Shown: positions 24,122-32,810, counted from the first letter of the stretch. The stretch is DNA of 64,000 nucleotides from Salinisphaera sp040361255 (GCF_040361255.1 NZ_APNG01000018.1:21466-85465); one strand, 5' to 3'. Notes: generated by a model not told the origin, from the letters alone. Made by a program: numbers and translations.

Positions 24122-24631
24122 ATGGCAACACGTAACGAACAACGCACCGAAGGCGATCTGCTCGAAAAGCTGATCACCGTCAATCGCGTGGCCAAGGTCG
24201 TCAAGGGTGGCCGTCAGTTCGGCTTCACCGCACTGACCGTGGTCGGTGACGGCGAAGGCCGCGTCGGCTTTGGTTATGGCAAGGCGCGTGAAGTGCCGCT
24301 GGCCATCGCCAAGGCGATGGAAGCCGCGCGCAAGAGCATGATTCGAGTCCAGATCAAGGAAGGCTCGACCCTTCAGCACGCCATTATCGGCCGCCACGGC
24401 GCGACCAAGGTGATCATGCGTCCGGCCTCCGAAGGTACCGGCGTGATTGCGGGTGGCGGCATGCGTGCCGTATTCGAAGTCGCCGGCGTGAGCAACGTGC
24501 TCGCCAAGAGCTACGGTTCGCGTAACCCGATCAACCTCGTGCGCGCCACGATCAACGGGCTGCGTGAAATGCACGACCCCGAGTTCATCGCGGCCAAGCG
24601 CGGCAAGTCGGTCGAAGAAATCACCGCTTAA
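24122..24631 (+). CDS. rpsE: 30S ribosomal protein S5
   Basis: S5 shapes the mRNA entry channel and affects decoding fidelity. The 169 residues contain LLEKLITVNRVAKVVKGGRQ, GDGEGRVGFGYGKAREVPLA and the loop GGGMRAVFEVAGVSNVLAKS. No fidelity-altering change is evident in the VVKGGRQF block. rpmD follows 13 bp later. Confidence 0.98.
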   Translation: MATRNEQRTEGDLLEKLITVNRVAKVVKGGRQFGFTALTVVGDGEGRVGFGYGKAREVPLAIAKAMEAARKSMIRVQIKEGSTLQHAIIGRHGATKVIMRPASEGTGVIAGGGMRAVFEVAGVSNVLAKSYGSRNPINLVRATINGLREMHDPEFIAAKRGKSVEEITA

Positions 24632-24644
24632 CGGAGAGCGCGCG

Positions 24645-24827
24645 ATGGCCAATCAAATCACGATCAAACTTATCAAGAGTCCGATTGGACGGGTCAAGCG
24701 TCATCGCGCCTGTGTGCGCGGGTTGGGCCTGCGTCGGATGCATCATCAGGTGACGGTGGCGGATACGCCGGAAAACCGGGGCATGATCAACAAGATCGTC
24801 GACATGCTCGCGATCCAGGAGTCGTAG
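24645..24827 (+). CDS. rpmD: 50S ribosomal protein L30
   Basis: L30 is a small 50S protein absent from some bacteria. Starting at 24645 (GGAGAG upstream) the product has 60 residues, beginning MANQITIKLIKSPIGRVKRH and containing GLGLRRMHHQVTVADTPENR. The frame is open upstream into rpsE, but this start matches the E. coli length (59). The stop is 1 bp from rplO. Confidence 0.97.
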   Translation: MANQITIKLIKSPIGRVKRHRACVRGLGLRRMHHQVTVADTPENRGMINKIVDMLAIQES

Positions 24828-24828
24828 G

Positions 24829-25257
24829 ATGAAACTCAACGATCTTCAGCCGAGTGACGGCGCGCGCCAGCAGCGCAAGCGCGTCGGCCGGGGTCCGGGT
24901 TCGGATCTGGGCAAGACCGCGGGTCGCGGTCACAAGGGCCAGAAGTCGCGTAGCGGCGGTTACACCAAGGTGGGCTTCGAAGGCGGTCAGATGCCGCTGC
25001 AGCGTCGCGTGCCCAAGCGCGGTTTCCGCAGCCCGGTGGACGCGCCCGCCGAAGTGCGCCTGGACAATCTCAATCGTCTCGAAGGCGATGTGGATCTGGC
25101 CGCCCTGAAGGCCGCGGGTATCGTTTCGCGCGATGCGCGTCGTGCCAAGGTCATCGCCTCCGGCGAAGTGACCGTGGCCGTTAACCTCAAGGGCGTGGCC
25201 GCCACGGCCGGCGCGGCCAAGGCGATCGAAGCGGCTGGCGGCAGCGTCGCCGAGTAA
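24829..25257 (+). CDS. rplO: 50S ribosomal protein L15
   Basis: L15 is a late-assembly 50S protein with a long extended N terminus. The 142 residues show MKLNDLQPSDGARQQRKRVG, the Gly/Lys-rich KTAGRGHKGQKSRSGG and GFEGGQMPLQRRVPKRGF. It directly precedes secY (2-bp gap), the standard spc operon junction linking ribosome and translocon synthesis. Confidence 0.98.
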   Translation: MKLNDLQPSDGARQQRKRVGRGPGSDLGKTAGRGHKGQKSRSGGYTKVGFEGGQMPLQRRVPKRGFRSPVDAPAEVRLDNLNRLEGDVDLAALKAAGIVSRDARRAKVIASGEVTVAVNLKGVAATAGAAKAIEAAGGSVAE

Positions 25258-25259
25258 TC

Positions 25260-26612
25260 ATGGCGAAGCGGCCCAACACTGCAGCGCCCGGCGGCTCCAA
25301 CCCGAACTCGGGAAGCCTTACGGAAGTGCGTCAGCGCCTGCTGTTTCTGGTGGGCGCGCTGATCGTGTTCCGTATCGGCACCTTCATTCCGGTGCCCGGT
25401 ATCGATCCGGCCCAGCTCGCGCGTCTGTTCGAGCAGCAGTCGGGCACGATTCTCGATGTCGGCGTCATGTTCACCGGCGGTGCGCTCAAGCGTCTGTCGA
25501 TCTTTGCGCTCGGGGTGATGCCCTATATCTCGGCCTCGATCATCATGCAATTGATGACCGCGACCGTGCCGGCGCTCAAGGATCTCAAGAAGGAAGGCGA
25601 GGCGGGTCGCCGCAAGATTACCCAGTACACGCGTTACGGTACGGTGGCCTTGGCCTCGTTCCAGTCCATTGGTACCGGTATCGCGTTGTGGAATCAGGGG
25701 ATCGCGCAGAGCGGCACGAGTGAATTCAGTTTCATCTTCACCACCGCGGTGTGTCTGACGACCGGCGCGATGTTTTTGATGTGGCTGGGTGAGCAGGTCA
25801 CCGAGCGTGGTATCGGCAACGGTATTTCGATGCTGATCTTCGCCGCGATCGTCGCCGGGCTGCCGTCGGCGATTGGCGGCACGCTGGATCTGGTGCGTAC
25901 GGGTGAACTGAGCATTTTCTTCGTGATCGCCCTGTTTGTGGGTGCGATGGCGGTGCTGGCGTTTGTCGTGTTCGTCGAACGCGGCCAGCGGCGTATTCCG
26001 GTTCATCATGCCCAGCGCCAGCGCGGGCGCAAGATGTATGCGGCTCAGACCCAGCATCTGCCGTTGAAGCTGAACATGGCCGGTGTGATCCCGCCGATCT
26101 TTGCGTCGAGCATCATTCTGTTCCCGGCCACGGTCGTACGCTTTCTTGGCGAAGGCGGTTCGGTGGCCAACTGGGTGTCGAACGCAATCGCGCCGGGGCA
26201 GCCGCTGTATGTGCTGTTCTATTCGCTGATGATCGTGTTCTTCTGCTTTTTCTATACCGCGCTCGTGTTCGATTCGCGGGAAACGGCAGAAAACCTGAAG
26301 AAGTCGGGCGCGTTCATTCCTGGTGTGCGTCCCGGTATCCAGACGGCGAATTACATCGATACGGTGCTCACACGGTTGACCGTGGCGGGCGCGGTATATG
26401 TGACCGCGGTCTGTCTGCTGCCCGAGCTGCTGATTCTTCAGTACAACGTGCCGTTCTATTTCGGCGGTACCTCGTTGCTGATCATCGTGGTCGTGGTCAT
26501 GGATTTCATGGCCCAGCTACAGGCGCATCTGATGTCGCATCAGTACGAAGGGTTGATGAAGAAGAACAACCTGAAATCCCAGGGTCGTGGCGGCGCCGGC
26601 ATGCTTCGCTAG
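25260..26612 (+). CDS. secY: Protein translocase subunit SecY
   Basis: SecY is the channel of the SecYEG translocon in the inner membrane. The 450-residue protein has ten predicted membrane segments, from LLFLVGALIVFRIGTFIPVP near the N terminus to LLIIVVVVMDFMAQLQAHLM near the end. The family signature GALKRLSIFALGVMPYISAS and the ribosome/SecA-binding cytosolic loop VERGQRRIPVHHAQRQRGR are present. No ribosome site beyond the end of rplO is obvious, so coupling is likely. Confidence 0.98.
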   Translation: MAKRPNTAAPGGSNPNSGSLTEVRQRLLFLVGALIVFRIGTFIPVPGIDPAQLARLFEQQSGTILDVGVMFTGGALKRLSIFALGVMPYISASIIMQLMTATVPALKDLKKEGEAGRRKITQYTRYGTVALASFQSIGTGIALWNQGIAQSGTSEFSFIFTTAVCLTTGAMFLMWLGEQVTERGIGNGISMLIFAAIVAGLPSAIGGTLDLVRTGELSIFFVIALFVGAMAVLAFVVFVERGQRRIPVHHAQRQRGRKMYAAQTQHLPLKLNMAGVIPPIFASSIILFPATVVRFLGEGGSVANWVSNAIAPGQPLYVLFYSLMIVFFCFFYTALVFDSRETAENLKKSGAFIPGVRPGIQTANYIDTVLTRLTVAGAVYVTAVCLLPELLILQYNVPFYFGGTSLLIIVVVVMDFMAQLQAHLMSHQYEGLMKKNNLKSQGRGGAGMLR

Positions 26613-26645
26613 TCACGGCCGGACAAGCGCACAACGGTTACACCA

Positions 26646-26666
26646 CCGGCCATAAACGATGGCCGG
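26646..26666 (+). promoter_or_regulatory. Stem-loop between secY and rpmJ
   Basis: A perfect 8-bp stem, CCGGCCAT/ATGGCCGG, encloses an AAACG loop in the 74-bp gap between secY and rpmJ. No T-tract follows, so it is more likely a processing or stability element than a terminator. The structure is directly visible; function is unknown. Confidence 0.4.
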
Positions 26667-26686
26667 CGAGATGTCAGAGGTAGGAC

Positions 26687-26803
26687 ATGAAAGTTAGAGC
26701 ATCGGTTAAGAAAATTTGCCGCAACTGCAAAGTCATCCGGCGCAACGGTGCCGTGATGGTCATCTGCTCGACCGACCCGCGCCATAAGCAGCGCCAGGGT
26801 TAG
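26687..26803 (+). CDS. rpmJ: 50S ribosomal protein L36 (zinc-binding type)
   Basis: L36 is the smallest 50S protein. The 38-residue product reads MKVRASVKKICRNCKVIRRN followed by GAVMVICSTDPRHKQRQG, almost the E. coli sequence. It keeps the C-C-C-H zinc ligands (Cys11, Cys14, Cys27, His33). A TAGGA ribosome site precedes the ATG. It marks the end of the spc operon; the alpha operon promoter begins 11 bp after the stop. Confidence 0.97.
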   Translation: MKVRASVKKICRNCKVIRRNGAVMVICSTDPRHKQRQG

Positions 26804-26813
26804 TCGAAAAACC

Positions 26814-26842
26814 TTGTAATCACAGAACAGAAAGGCTATATT
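26814..26842 (+). promoter_or_regulatory. Promoter candidate for the alpha operon (rpsM)
   Basis: TTGTAA (26814-26819), a 17-bp spacer and TATATT (26837-26842, 5 of 6) lie just after rpmJ, leaving about 75 nt of leader before rpsM. In E. coli, S4 represses this operon by binding a pseudoknot in the same leader. A comparable fold was not modelled here. Confidence 0.6.
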
Positions 26843-26925
26843 GGCGGGCTTTTCAACGGTTGAATATTCGCTTGGCGCGGCAGCGCCGGCGACAACCATT
26901 GCCCGATAGCTGGGAGATCAATCGA

Positions 26926-27282
26926 ATGGCGCGAATCGCTGGAGTTAACCTCCCGATCAACAAGCATGCGGTGGTGGCGTTGACGTCGCTGTACGGCATC
27001 GGGTTTACGCGGGCTCGCGAAATCTGTGCCGCCTCGAATGTGGCGACCGATACCAAGATCAAGGATCTCACCGAGGGTGAGGTCGAAGCGCTGCGAGCGC
27101 AGGTTCAGCAGTACACGATCGAGGGCGATCTGCGTCGCGAAATCTCGATGAACATCAAGCGACTGATGGATCTGGGCTGCTATCGCGGTCTGCGTCATCG
27201 TCGTGGTCTTCCGGTGCGCGGACAGCGCACCAAAACCAATTCGCGCACGCGTAAGGGCCCGCGTCGGCCCATTCGCCGCTAG
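26926..27282 (+). CDS. rpsM: 30S ribosomal protein S13
   Basis: S13 sits at the top of the 30S head and contacts the 50S subunit and P-site tRNA. From 26926 the product has 118 residues, the E. coli length, beginning MARIAGVNLPINKHAVVALT, with YGIGFTRAREIC and the basic C-terminal RGLPVRGQRTKTNSRTRKGP. A GGAG lies 10 bp upstream. The open frame extends 66 bp further upstream into the leader, but without family similarity. Confidence 0.97.
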   Translation: MARIAGVNLPINKHAVVALTSLYGIGFTRAREICAASNVATDTKIKDLTEGEVEALRAQVQQYTIEGDLRREISMNIKRLMDLGCYRGLRHRRGLPVRGQRTKTNSRTRKGPRRPIRR

Positions 27283-27315
27283 TTCGTTCTCGCACGAGAG
27301 TACAGGTAACGCTTT

Positions 27316-27720
27316 ATGGCGACAGGCACGTCTTCCACAGCATCTCGCACGCGCAAGGCGCGTGCACGTCGTAACGTCACGGACGGTATCGCGTTCGTGT
27401 ATGCGACTTTCAACAACACGATCATCACGATCTCTGACCGTCAGGGCAATGTGTTGTCGTGGTGCACCTCGGGCAGCTGTGGCTTCAAGGGTTCGCGCAA
27501 GAGCACGCCGTTTGCGGCTCAGGTCGCGGCCGAACGCGCAGGTGAAGGCGCGGCGCAGTATGGCGTGAAGAATCTCGAGGTACGGGTCAAGGGCCCCGGC
27601 CCGGGCCGTGAAGCGGCGGTACGTTCGCTCAATGGCGCTGGCTTCAAGGTGACCGGCATCATCGACGTGACGCCGATCCCGCACAATGGCTGTCGTCCGC
27701 CCAAGAAGCGCCGCGTCTAG
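27316..27720 (+). CDS. rpsK: 30S ribosomal protein S11
   Basis: S11 lines the mRNA exit and E site on the platform. The 134 residues have VTDGIAFVYATFNNTIITIS, GFKGSRKSTPFAAQVAAE and the C-terminal VTPIPHNGCRPPKKRRV. The N-terminal extension is basic and Ser/Thr/Ala-rich. Normal alpha operon position. Confidence 0.98.
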   Translation: MATGTSSTASRTRKARARRNVTDGIAFVYATFNNTIITISDRQGNVLSWCTSGSCGFKGSRKSTPFAAQVAAERAGEGAAQYGVKNLEVRVKGPGPGREAAVRSLNGAGFKVTGIIDVTPIPHNGCRPPKKRRV

Positions 27721-27757
27721 CGCGCTCGGGCGATCGAACCGGAACAGGTAGAGAACA

Positions 27758-28381
27758 ATGGCTAAGTACACAGGACCGAAATGCAAGCTTTCGCGCCGGG
27801 CAGGCACTGACCTGTTCCTCAAGGGGCGCGGTCGCTCGCTGGAAGGCAAGTGCAAGATCGATACGCCGCCGGGCGCCCAGGGCACCCAGCGCCGTCAGCG
27901 ACTGTCGGACTACGCCCTGCAGCTGCGCGAGAAGCAGAAGCTGCGGCATATGTACGGCGTGCTGGAAAAGCAGTTCCGCAACTACTACAAGAAGGCCGCG
28001 CAGAACAAGGGCGCGACCGGCGTAGTGCTGTTGCAGCAGCTGGAAACGCGGCTCGACAACGTCGTCTATCGCATGGGTTTTGCGTCCACGCGTGCCGAGG
28101 CTCGTCAGCTGGTCAACCACAAGGCCGTGGCGGTCAACGATTACCCGGTGAATATCCCGTCCTATGAAGTCAAGGTCGGCGATACGGTGGCGATTCGTAA
28201 TCGCGCCAAGCACCAGCCCCGGATCATCGAGTCGTTGCAGGTTGCTTCGCAGCTTGGCCTGAGCGAGTGGGTCGAAGTCGATGAAAAGGCGCTCAAGGGC
28301 ACGTTCAAGGCGGTCCCCGATCGCGATCAGGTTTTGCCGGATATCAACGAGAATCTGGTCGTCGAGCTTTACTCGAAGTAA
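27758..28381 (+). CDS. rpsD: 30S ribosomal protein S4
   Basis: S4 nucleates 30S assembly and is the alpha operon repressor in E. coli. The 207-residue protein starts MAKYTGPKCKLSRRAGTDLF and has YGVLEKQFRNYYKKA. The S4 RNA-binding domain (LETRLDNVVYRMGFASTRAE, VNHKAVAVNDYPVNIPSY) is intact. It is the zinc-free type. rpoA follows 36 bp later. Confidence 0.98.
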   Translation: MAKYTGPKCKLSRRAGTDLFLKGRGRSLEGKCKIDTPPGAQGTQRRQRLSDYALQLREKQKLRHMYGVLEKQFRNYYKKAAQNKGATGVVLLQQLETRLDNVVYRMGFASTRAEARQLVNHKAVAVNDYPVNIPSYEVKVGDTVAIRNRAKHQPRIIESLQVASQLGLSEWVEVDEKALKGTFKAVPDRDQVLPDINENLVVELYSK

Positions 28382-28417
28382 TAGGCGCTGTCTTAGACAG
28401 CAAGAGGTATTTGCATT

Positions 28418-29404
28418 ATGCAGTCCAGTGAATTGCTGAAACCGCGCCTGGTCGAGGTGGAACGGGCGAACGAGCGGCGTGCCAAGATCGCACTTGAGCC
28501 GCTCGAGCGGGGCTACGGCCATACGCTCGGCAACGCGATTCGGCGGATTCTGCTGTCCTCGATTCCCGGGGCGGCGATCACCGAAGTCAAGATCGATGGC
28601 GTGCTGCACGAGTACACCACAGTCGAAGGTATGCAGGAAGACGTCATCGACGTCCTGCTCAACCTAAAGAACGTCGCGGTGCGTATGCATTCGCGTGACG
28701 AAGCCGAGCTGCACCTGCACAAAAGCGGTGAAGGCCCGGTCACGGCGGGCGATATCACGACCGATCACGATGTCGAAATCGTGAATCCGGATCTCGTGAT
28801 CGCCCATCTGACCAGTGGCGAGCTGCGCATGAGCATGAAGGTCGAGCGCGGCCGTGGCTATCAGCCGGCGCAGAGCAAGTCGGAGCCCGGTGAAGAAGAC
28901 ACCGGCGCCAGCGAAATCGGCGCGCTGCGTCTTGATGCGAGCTTCAGCCCGATTCGTCGCGTGAGCTATGCGGTCGAGCGTGCGCGTGTTGAACAGCGCA
29001 CCGACCTCGACAAGCTCGTGCTGGATATCGAGACCAATGGCAGTGTCGAGCCGGAAGACGCGGTACGTACCGCGGCGGCCACGCTTTACGACCAGCTGTC
29101 GGTGTTCGTCGATCTGGAAGCGCGCGAGGAGTCGACCCGCAAGGGCGAGACCGGCAAGACCGATCCGACCCTGCTCAAGCCGATCGAAGACCTCGAGCTG
29201 ACGGTGCGCTCCACCAACTGCCTCAAGGCAGAAGACATCCACTACGTGGGCGATCTGGTTCAGCGTACCGAAACCGAGCTCATGCGCACGCCGAACCTCG
29301 GCAAGAAGTCGCTGACCGAAATCAGCGAAGTCTTGGCAGAGCACGGTCTCAAGCTCGGTATGACGGTCGAGAACTGGCCGCCGGCCGAACTCGAAAAAGC
29401 CTAG
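28418..29404 (+). CDS. rpoA: DNA-directed RNA polymerase subunit alpha
   Basis: The alpha dimer scaffolds polymerase assembly and its C-terminal domain contacts UP elements and activators. The 328-residue protein has LEPLERGYGHTLGNAIRRIL with LSSIPGAAITEVKIDGVLHE in the N-terminal domain. The C-terminal domain (about 245-328) has IEDLELTVRSTNCLKAEDI and RTPNLGKKSLTEISEVL. The order rpsD-rpoA-rplQ is standard. Confidence 0.98.
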   Translation: MQSSELLKPRLVEVERANERRAKIALEPLERGYGHTLGNAIRRILLSSIPGAAITEVKIDGVLHEYTTVEGMQEDVIDVLLNLKNVAVRMHSRDEAELHLHKSGEGPVTAGDITTDHDVEIVNPDLVIAHLTSGELRMSMKVERGRGYQPAQSKSEPGEEDTGASEIGALRLDASFSPIRRVSYAVERARVEQRTDLDKLVLDIETNGSVEPEDAVRTAAATLYDQLSVFVDLEAREESTRKGETGKTDPTLLKPIEDLELTVRSTNCLKAEDIHYVGDLVQRTETELMRTPNLGKKSLTEISEVLAEHGLKLGMTVENWPPAELEKA

Positions 29405-29438
29405 CGTTTTTTCGCGAATATAGACTAAGGACAGAGCT

Positions 29439-29840
29439 ATGCGTCATCGCAAGAGCGGTACTAACCTGGGGCGCGAATCCTCCCATCGCGCGGCCATGAT
29501 GAAGAACATGTCGGCGTCGCTGTTCAAGCACGAGCTGATCCGCACCACGCTGCCCAAGGCCAAGGAGCTGCGGCGCGTGGCGGAACCGCTGATCACGCTT
29601 GCCAAGACCGACAGCGTGGCCAACCGTCGCCTGGCGTTCGCGCGTCTGCGCGACAAGGAAGCGGTCGGCAAGCTGTTTGGTGAACTCGGCACCCGTTATG
29701 CGCAGCGCCCGGGTGGCTATCTGCGTATTCTCAAGTGCGGTTTCCGCCCTGGCGACAATGCGCCGATGGCGTATGTCGAACTCGTCGATCGTCCGATCGT
29801 CGAAGACGACGAGGACGAGACGCTGGAAGCCTCTGCCTGA
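29439..29840 (+). CDS. rplQ: 50S ribosomal protein L17
   Basis: L17 surrounds the exit tunnel and ends the alpha operon. The 133-residue product begins MRHRKSGTNLGRESSHRAAM, keeps LRRVAEPLITLAKTDSVANR and GDNAPMAYVELVDRP, and has an acidic tail (EDDEDETLEAS). A strong intrinsic terminator lies 23 bp after the stop, marking the end of the ribosomal block. Confidence 0.98.
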   Translation: MRHRKSGTNLGRESSHRAAMMKNMSASLFKHELIRTTLPKAKELRRVAEPLITLAKTDSVANRRLAFARLRDKEAVGKLFGELGTRYAQRPGGYLRILKCGFRPGDNAPMAYVELVDRPIVEDDEDETLEASA

Positions 29841-29862
29841 GGCGGCCAACGCGTAATGCAAG

Positions 29863-29889
29863 AAAGCCGGCCTAAGCGCCGGCTTTTTT
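29863..29889 (+). terminator. Intrinsic terminator of the alpha operon
   Basis: AAAGCCGGC and GCCGGCTTT form a 9-bp stem around a CTAAGC loop, ending in a run of six T residues. It lies directly after rplQ and before the next transcription unit, so it ends the long ribosomal/RNA polymerase block. Confidence 0.9.
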
Positions 29890-29945
29890 GTGGGTAGAAT
29901 ATGTGCGCTGCACCAATGCAGCGTTTGTCTTTTTGGGGGTAACGA

Positions 29946-31040
29946 ATGATCTCGACTCGCGGTGTTCGCGTAGCCTGTGTGCTCGCGCTGGTATGGACTG
30001 CGCCGACGGTGCTGGCCGATACCGTCTATCTGCAGGATGGTAGTCAGCTCAATGGGCGCATCGTGTCGCTTTCGGCTGACGATGTGGTTATCGATACGCA
30101 GTTTGCCGATACGCTCACCATTGCCCGCGATCAGGTACAGGGTCTGGCGAGCGACGGCGCGCTGGCCGTACGGCTTGCCGATGGCCGCCAGACGCAGGCG
30201 CGGTTTGCCTACGGCGCCGACGCCGACGAGCAGCGCGTGCTTGTGCAGGACGAGGGCGCTGAGTCCGTATCCACATTGGCGGACGTGGCCGAGATCGCGC
30301 CGAAAGTGGTGGATGCCCAGCAGGAAGAAGACGACGGCTACGAGCTGCCCAATGCCGATAGTCTGCCGCCTGAAAATGGCGATTTCTGGTCCGGTAGCGT
30401 GGAGGTGGCGCTCAACGGCAAGTCCGGTAATACCGATACCAGTTCGCTGTTGACCAAGGTCGGCGCGTTGCGCGATACCGGCGATACGCGATTGTCGCTG
30501 GCAGCCTCTGCTGACCGTGAGGAAGAAGACGACCAAACCACGGCCGAGGAGTACCTCGGCAATGCGCGCTACGAAAGCGACCTAACGCCGCGGTTGTTCT
30601 GGTTCGCGCAACAGGAGCTGGAAAAGGACGAGTTCGAGGAGATCGACCTGCGCTCGCGCACGCTCGTTGGTCCGGGGTATTTCCTGGCCCGGCGCGATCG
30701 CCTGACCTTCAAGGTGCGCACCGGTGTGGGCTATCAGCATGAGAAATACACGACCGGCGGCGACAGCGGCGAAATGATCTTTTCTGCGGGCTGGGACTAC
30801 GCCCAGCTGGTCGGCGACTGGCTCAAGCTGACCCACGACTTCACCATCTACCCGGAAATCACCAACAGCCCCAGCGATAACTTCATCTTCGAATCGGCAC
30901 TGGGTGTCGAGGTGCCTATCGCCAACAGTGACGCGTGGCACCTGCGTGCCGGCCTCGATCACGAGTACAACAACAACCCGGAGCCGGGGGTCGAGGAACT
31001 CGATACCACCTACAACCTCGGCATAACCCGCAGTTTCTAG
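29946..31040 (+). CDS. DUF481 (YdiY-like) outer membrane protein
   Basis: The 364-residue protein has a signal peptide (MISTRGVRVACVLALVWTAP ending VLADT). Residues about 25-110 form an Asp-rich region that begins VYLQDGSQLNGRIVSLS. From about residue 145 there is a DUF481 beta-barrel (FWSGSVEVALNGKSGNTDTS) ending in Phe, the usual last residue of outer membrane proteins. The function of YdiY/DUF481 proteins is not established; a salt- or acid-induced barrel is often suggested. It is transcribed alone after the alpha operon terminator. Its TAG stop shares the palindrome CTAG with the stop of convergent apaH. Confidence 0.85.
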   Translation: MISTRGVRVACVLALVWTAPTVLADTVYLQDGSQLNGRIVSLSADDVVIDTQFADTLTIARDQVQGLASDGALAVRLADGRQTQARFAYGADADEQRVLVQDEGAESVSTLADVAEIAPKVVDAQQEEDDGYELPNADSLPPENGDFWSGSVEVALNGKSGNTDTSSLLTKVGALRDTGDTRLSLAASADREEEDDQTTAEEYLGNARYESDLTPRLFWFAQQELEKDEFEEIDLRSRTLVGPGYFLARRDRLTFKVRTGVGYQHEKYTTGGDSGEMIFSAGWDYAQLVGDWLKLTHDFTIYPEITNSPSDNFIFESALGVEVPIANSDAWHLRAGLDHEYNNNPEPGVEELDTTYNLGITRSF

Positions 31041-31864
31041 GGCGCGTCGGCCTCGACCTGAACAAGGTAGGGCGTCGCGCTGTCCAGGCGTAGCGCGCTG
31101 AGCTGGCCGCCCCAGGCCGCGCCGGTGTCGATGCCCCAGACGCGGTATTGCGGCCAGGCGACCTGTTCGAGGGCCGACCAGTGGCCGAACACGATACGTT
31201 CGTGCCCTGCCGCGCGGTTCGGCCAGGCGAACCAGGGCACGAGCGAGGACGGCGCGTCGGCCAGGGTTTTCTTGTAGTCCATGTCCAGCCCGCCATCGGG
31301 CGTGATGAAACGCTGGCGGGTCAGGGCGTTGGCGATATAGCGCAGGCGTTCGATGCCGCTGAGTTCCGGGGCCCAGTGGCTGGGTGTGTTGCCGTATAGC
31401 CCGGCGAGAAAGTCGCGATGATCGGGTCCGCGCAATGCCGCCTCCAGTTCCTGGGCACGGGCCTGGGCCTCGGCGACGGTCCAGCTCGGCGGGATGCCGG
31501 CATGCACCATGGTCCAGTCCAGCGCCGGATCGCGATGCAGCAGCGGGCGATGACGCAGCCAGGCGAGCAGGGCGTCGCCGTCGCACGCTTCGAGGACTTC
31601 GCGCAGTCCCGGCTTTGCTTTTTCAATGGCGTCGTTGCGCTGGGCAAGGGCGAGCAGGCTCAGATCGTGATTGCCCAGCACGGTAATCGCGCGCTCACCG
31701 AGTGCGCGCACGCGGCGCAGTACGCCCAGTGAATCGGGGCCGCGATTGACCAGGTCGCCCACGAACCAGAATGTCGGATCGTCGTATTCGGCGGACAGGC
31801 GATCAAGCAGGCGATCGAGCGCGTCGGCCGCGCCGTGAATGTCGCCGATACAGAATATTGCCAC
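31037..31864 (-). CDS. apaH: Symmetrical bis(5'-nucleosyl)-tetraphosphatase
   Basis: ApaH hydrolyses Ap4A to two ADP, removing a stress dinucleotide and limiting Np4 capping of RNA. The 275-residue protein has the metallophosphatase motifs CIGDIHGAADALDRLL, FVGDLVNRGPDSLG, VLGNHDLSLLAL, a histidine in MVHAGIPP and FGHWSAL. In E. coli apaH ends the lptD-surA-pdxA-ksgA-apaG-apaH operon. Here it keeps the matching orientation, but 10.9 kb containing a pilus locus separates it from ksgA, and apaG is absent. It must therefore have its own promoter, perhaps in 31865-32070. Confidence 0.95.
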   Translation of the reverse strand: MAIFCIGDIHGAADALDRLLDRLSAEYDDPTFWFVGDLVNRGPDSLGVLRRVRALGERAITVLGNHDLSLLALAQRNDAIEKAKPGLREVLEACDGDALLAWLRHRPLLHRDPALDWTMVHAGIPPSWTVAEAQARAQELEAALRGPDHRDFLAGLYGNTPSHWAPELSGIERLRYIANALTRQRFITPDGGLDMDYKKTLADAPSSLVPWFAWPNRAAGHERIVFGHWSALEQVAWPQYRVWGIDTGAAWGGQLSALRLDSATPYLVQVEADAP

Positions 31865-32070
31865 CGCTTGCTCCTCGTCCGAAGGCCTAGGCGCGTATTG
31901 TAGGCCGGTATGCGAAGCTGTCTAAATGCGCCGTGGGGCTGTGCGCTCGAATGCGTCGCGCACAGGCGAGCAGGGCCTGTTTCAGCTTGGATCACGATAG
32001 GCCGATAATCAGAGGATGCGCCCGGCTTGCCGGGCCTGCGATAGCGGGGCGAAGCCCGCGGGGTAAAACG

Positions 32071-32259
32071 ATGAACAACGGTTTTTTTGCGCGCTATCAG
32101 CGCGGTGCCACCATGATCGAGTATGCCTTGATCGTTGCTGTGGTCAGCATCGCGATCGTCGTGGCGGCCAGTACCATTTTCGAAGACGGTATCCAGCAGG
32201 TCGGCACTCAGATCAGCAATGCGCTGTCCGGTGACAGCGGTACGGGCGCCGGCCCCTGA
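32071..32259 (+). CDS. flp: Flp-type pilin
   Basis: This is the major subunit of a Tad (tight adherence) pilus. The 62-residue prepilin has a short basic leader, MNNGFFARYQRG, then ATMIEYALIVAVVSIAIVV. The cleavage Gly and the Glu-Tyr pair of Flp pilins are present, followed by a Gly/Ser-rich end. The start at 32071 is chosen to give a normal short leader; the open frame extends upstream but adds only unrelated residues. It heads a run of collinear pilus genes. No prepilin peptidase gene is seen in the locus. A small hairpin GCGGG/CCCGC lies just before the weak GGGG ribosome site. Confidence 0.93.
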   Translation: MNNGFFARYQRGATMIEYALIVAVVSIAIVVAASTIFEDGIQQVGTQISNALSGDSGTGAGP

Positions 32260-32303
32260 CGGGTGGCCGCCGCCCCGGCGCGTTCAGGGTGGCGAGCGCT
32301 GAT

Positions 32304-32810
32304 ATGGGCGAACGAACAAAGCCTGCCGGGTTGAATGCCAGGCGCGCGTGCATCCCTGCGTTGCGCTGTCGCGGTGCGGCGATGATCGAATACGCCGCCA
32401 TGTTGCCGTTGATGATCGTGATCACGGGCCTTGTGTTCAGCGCCGCGATTTATGCGGTAACCCAGTATGCGCTGGGCCAGGATGTGGCCCAGGCTGCGGG
32501 CCGGGCGGTCCAGGTGGCCGTGCGTACGCCGGGATCCCGGTATTGCCAGGCGGTCGAGGCGTTCGTGCGCGATGCGCTCGACGCGCAGGCGCCGTTCTAT
32601 GCGTACTACGTACGCGATCTGCGCACCACGCAGGTATCGATTGGCTTGACCGATACCACGCCCGGCCAGCGCGTGTTGAGCGTGCGCCGCGAAGGCGATT
32701 TCGACCTGTTGAATAGTCGTGACCGGGGGCTGGCGCTGACGGTGGCCGGCCAGGCCAGTGTCGTGTTGCCGGGACCTGCGGCCGACAGCGCCTGTGGTGA
32801 TACGCCATGA
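32304..32810 (+). CDS. tadE: TadE-like pseudopilin
   Basis: Minor pseudopilins of the TadE type are processed by the prepilin peptidase and help Flp pilus assembly. The protein (168 residues from ATG 32304; a GTG at 32289 adds five) has a basic leader. The signature RGAAMIEYAAMLPLMIVITG starts its single membrane helix, and a periplasmic domain with a Cys pair follows. Its stop overlaps the next gene by 4 bp. Assignment to TadE rather than TadF rests on order and the IEYA motif. Confidence 0.8.
   Translation: MGERTKPAGLNARRACIPALRCRGAAMIEYAAMLPLMIVITGLVFSAAIYAVTQYALGQDVAQAAGRAVQVAVRTPGSRYCQAVEAFVRDALDAQAPFYAYYVRDLRTTQVSIGLTDTTPGQRVLSVRREGDFDLLNSRDRGLALTVAGQASVVLPGPAADSACGDTP

Noticed and set aside
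29895..29900. TAGAAT as a -10 element for the DUF481 gene
   Set aside because: The matching -35 position falls inside the rplQ terminator stem and has no resemblance to TTGACA; not enough support.
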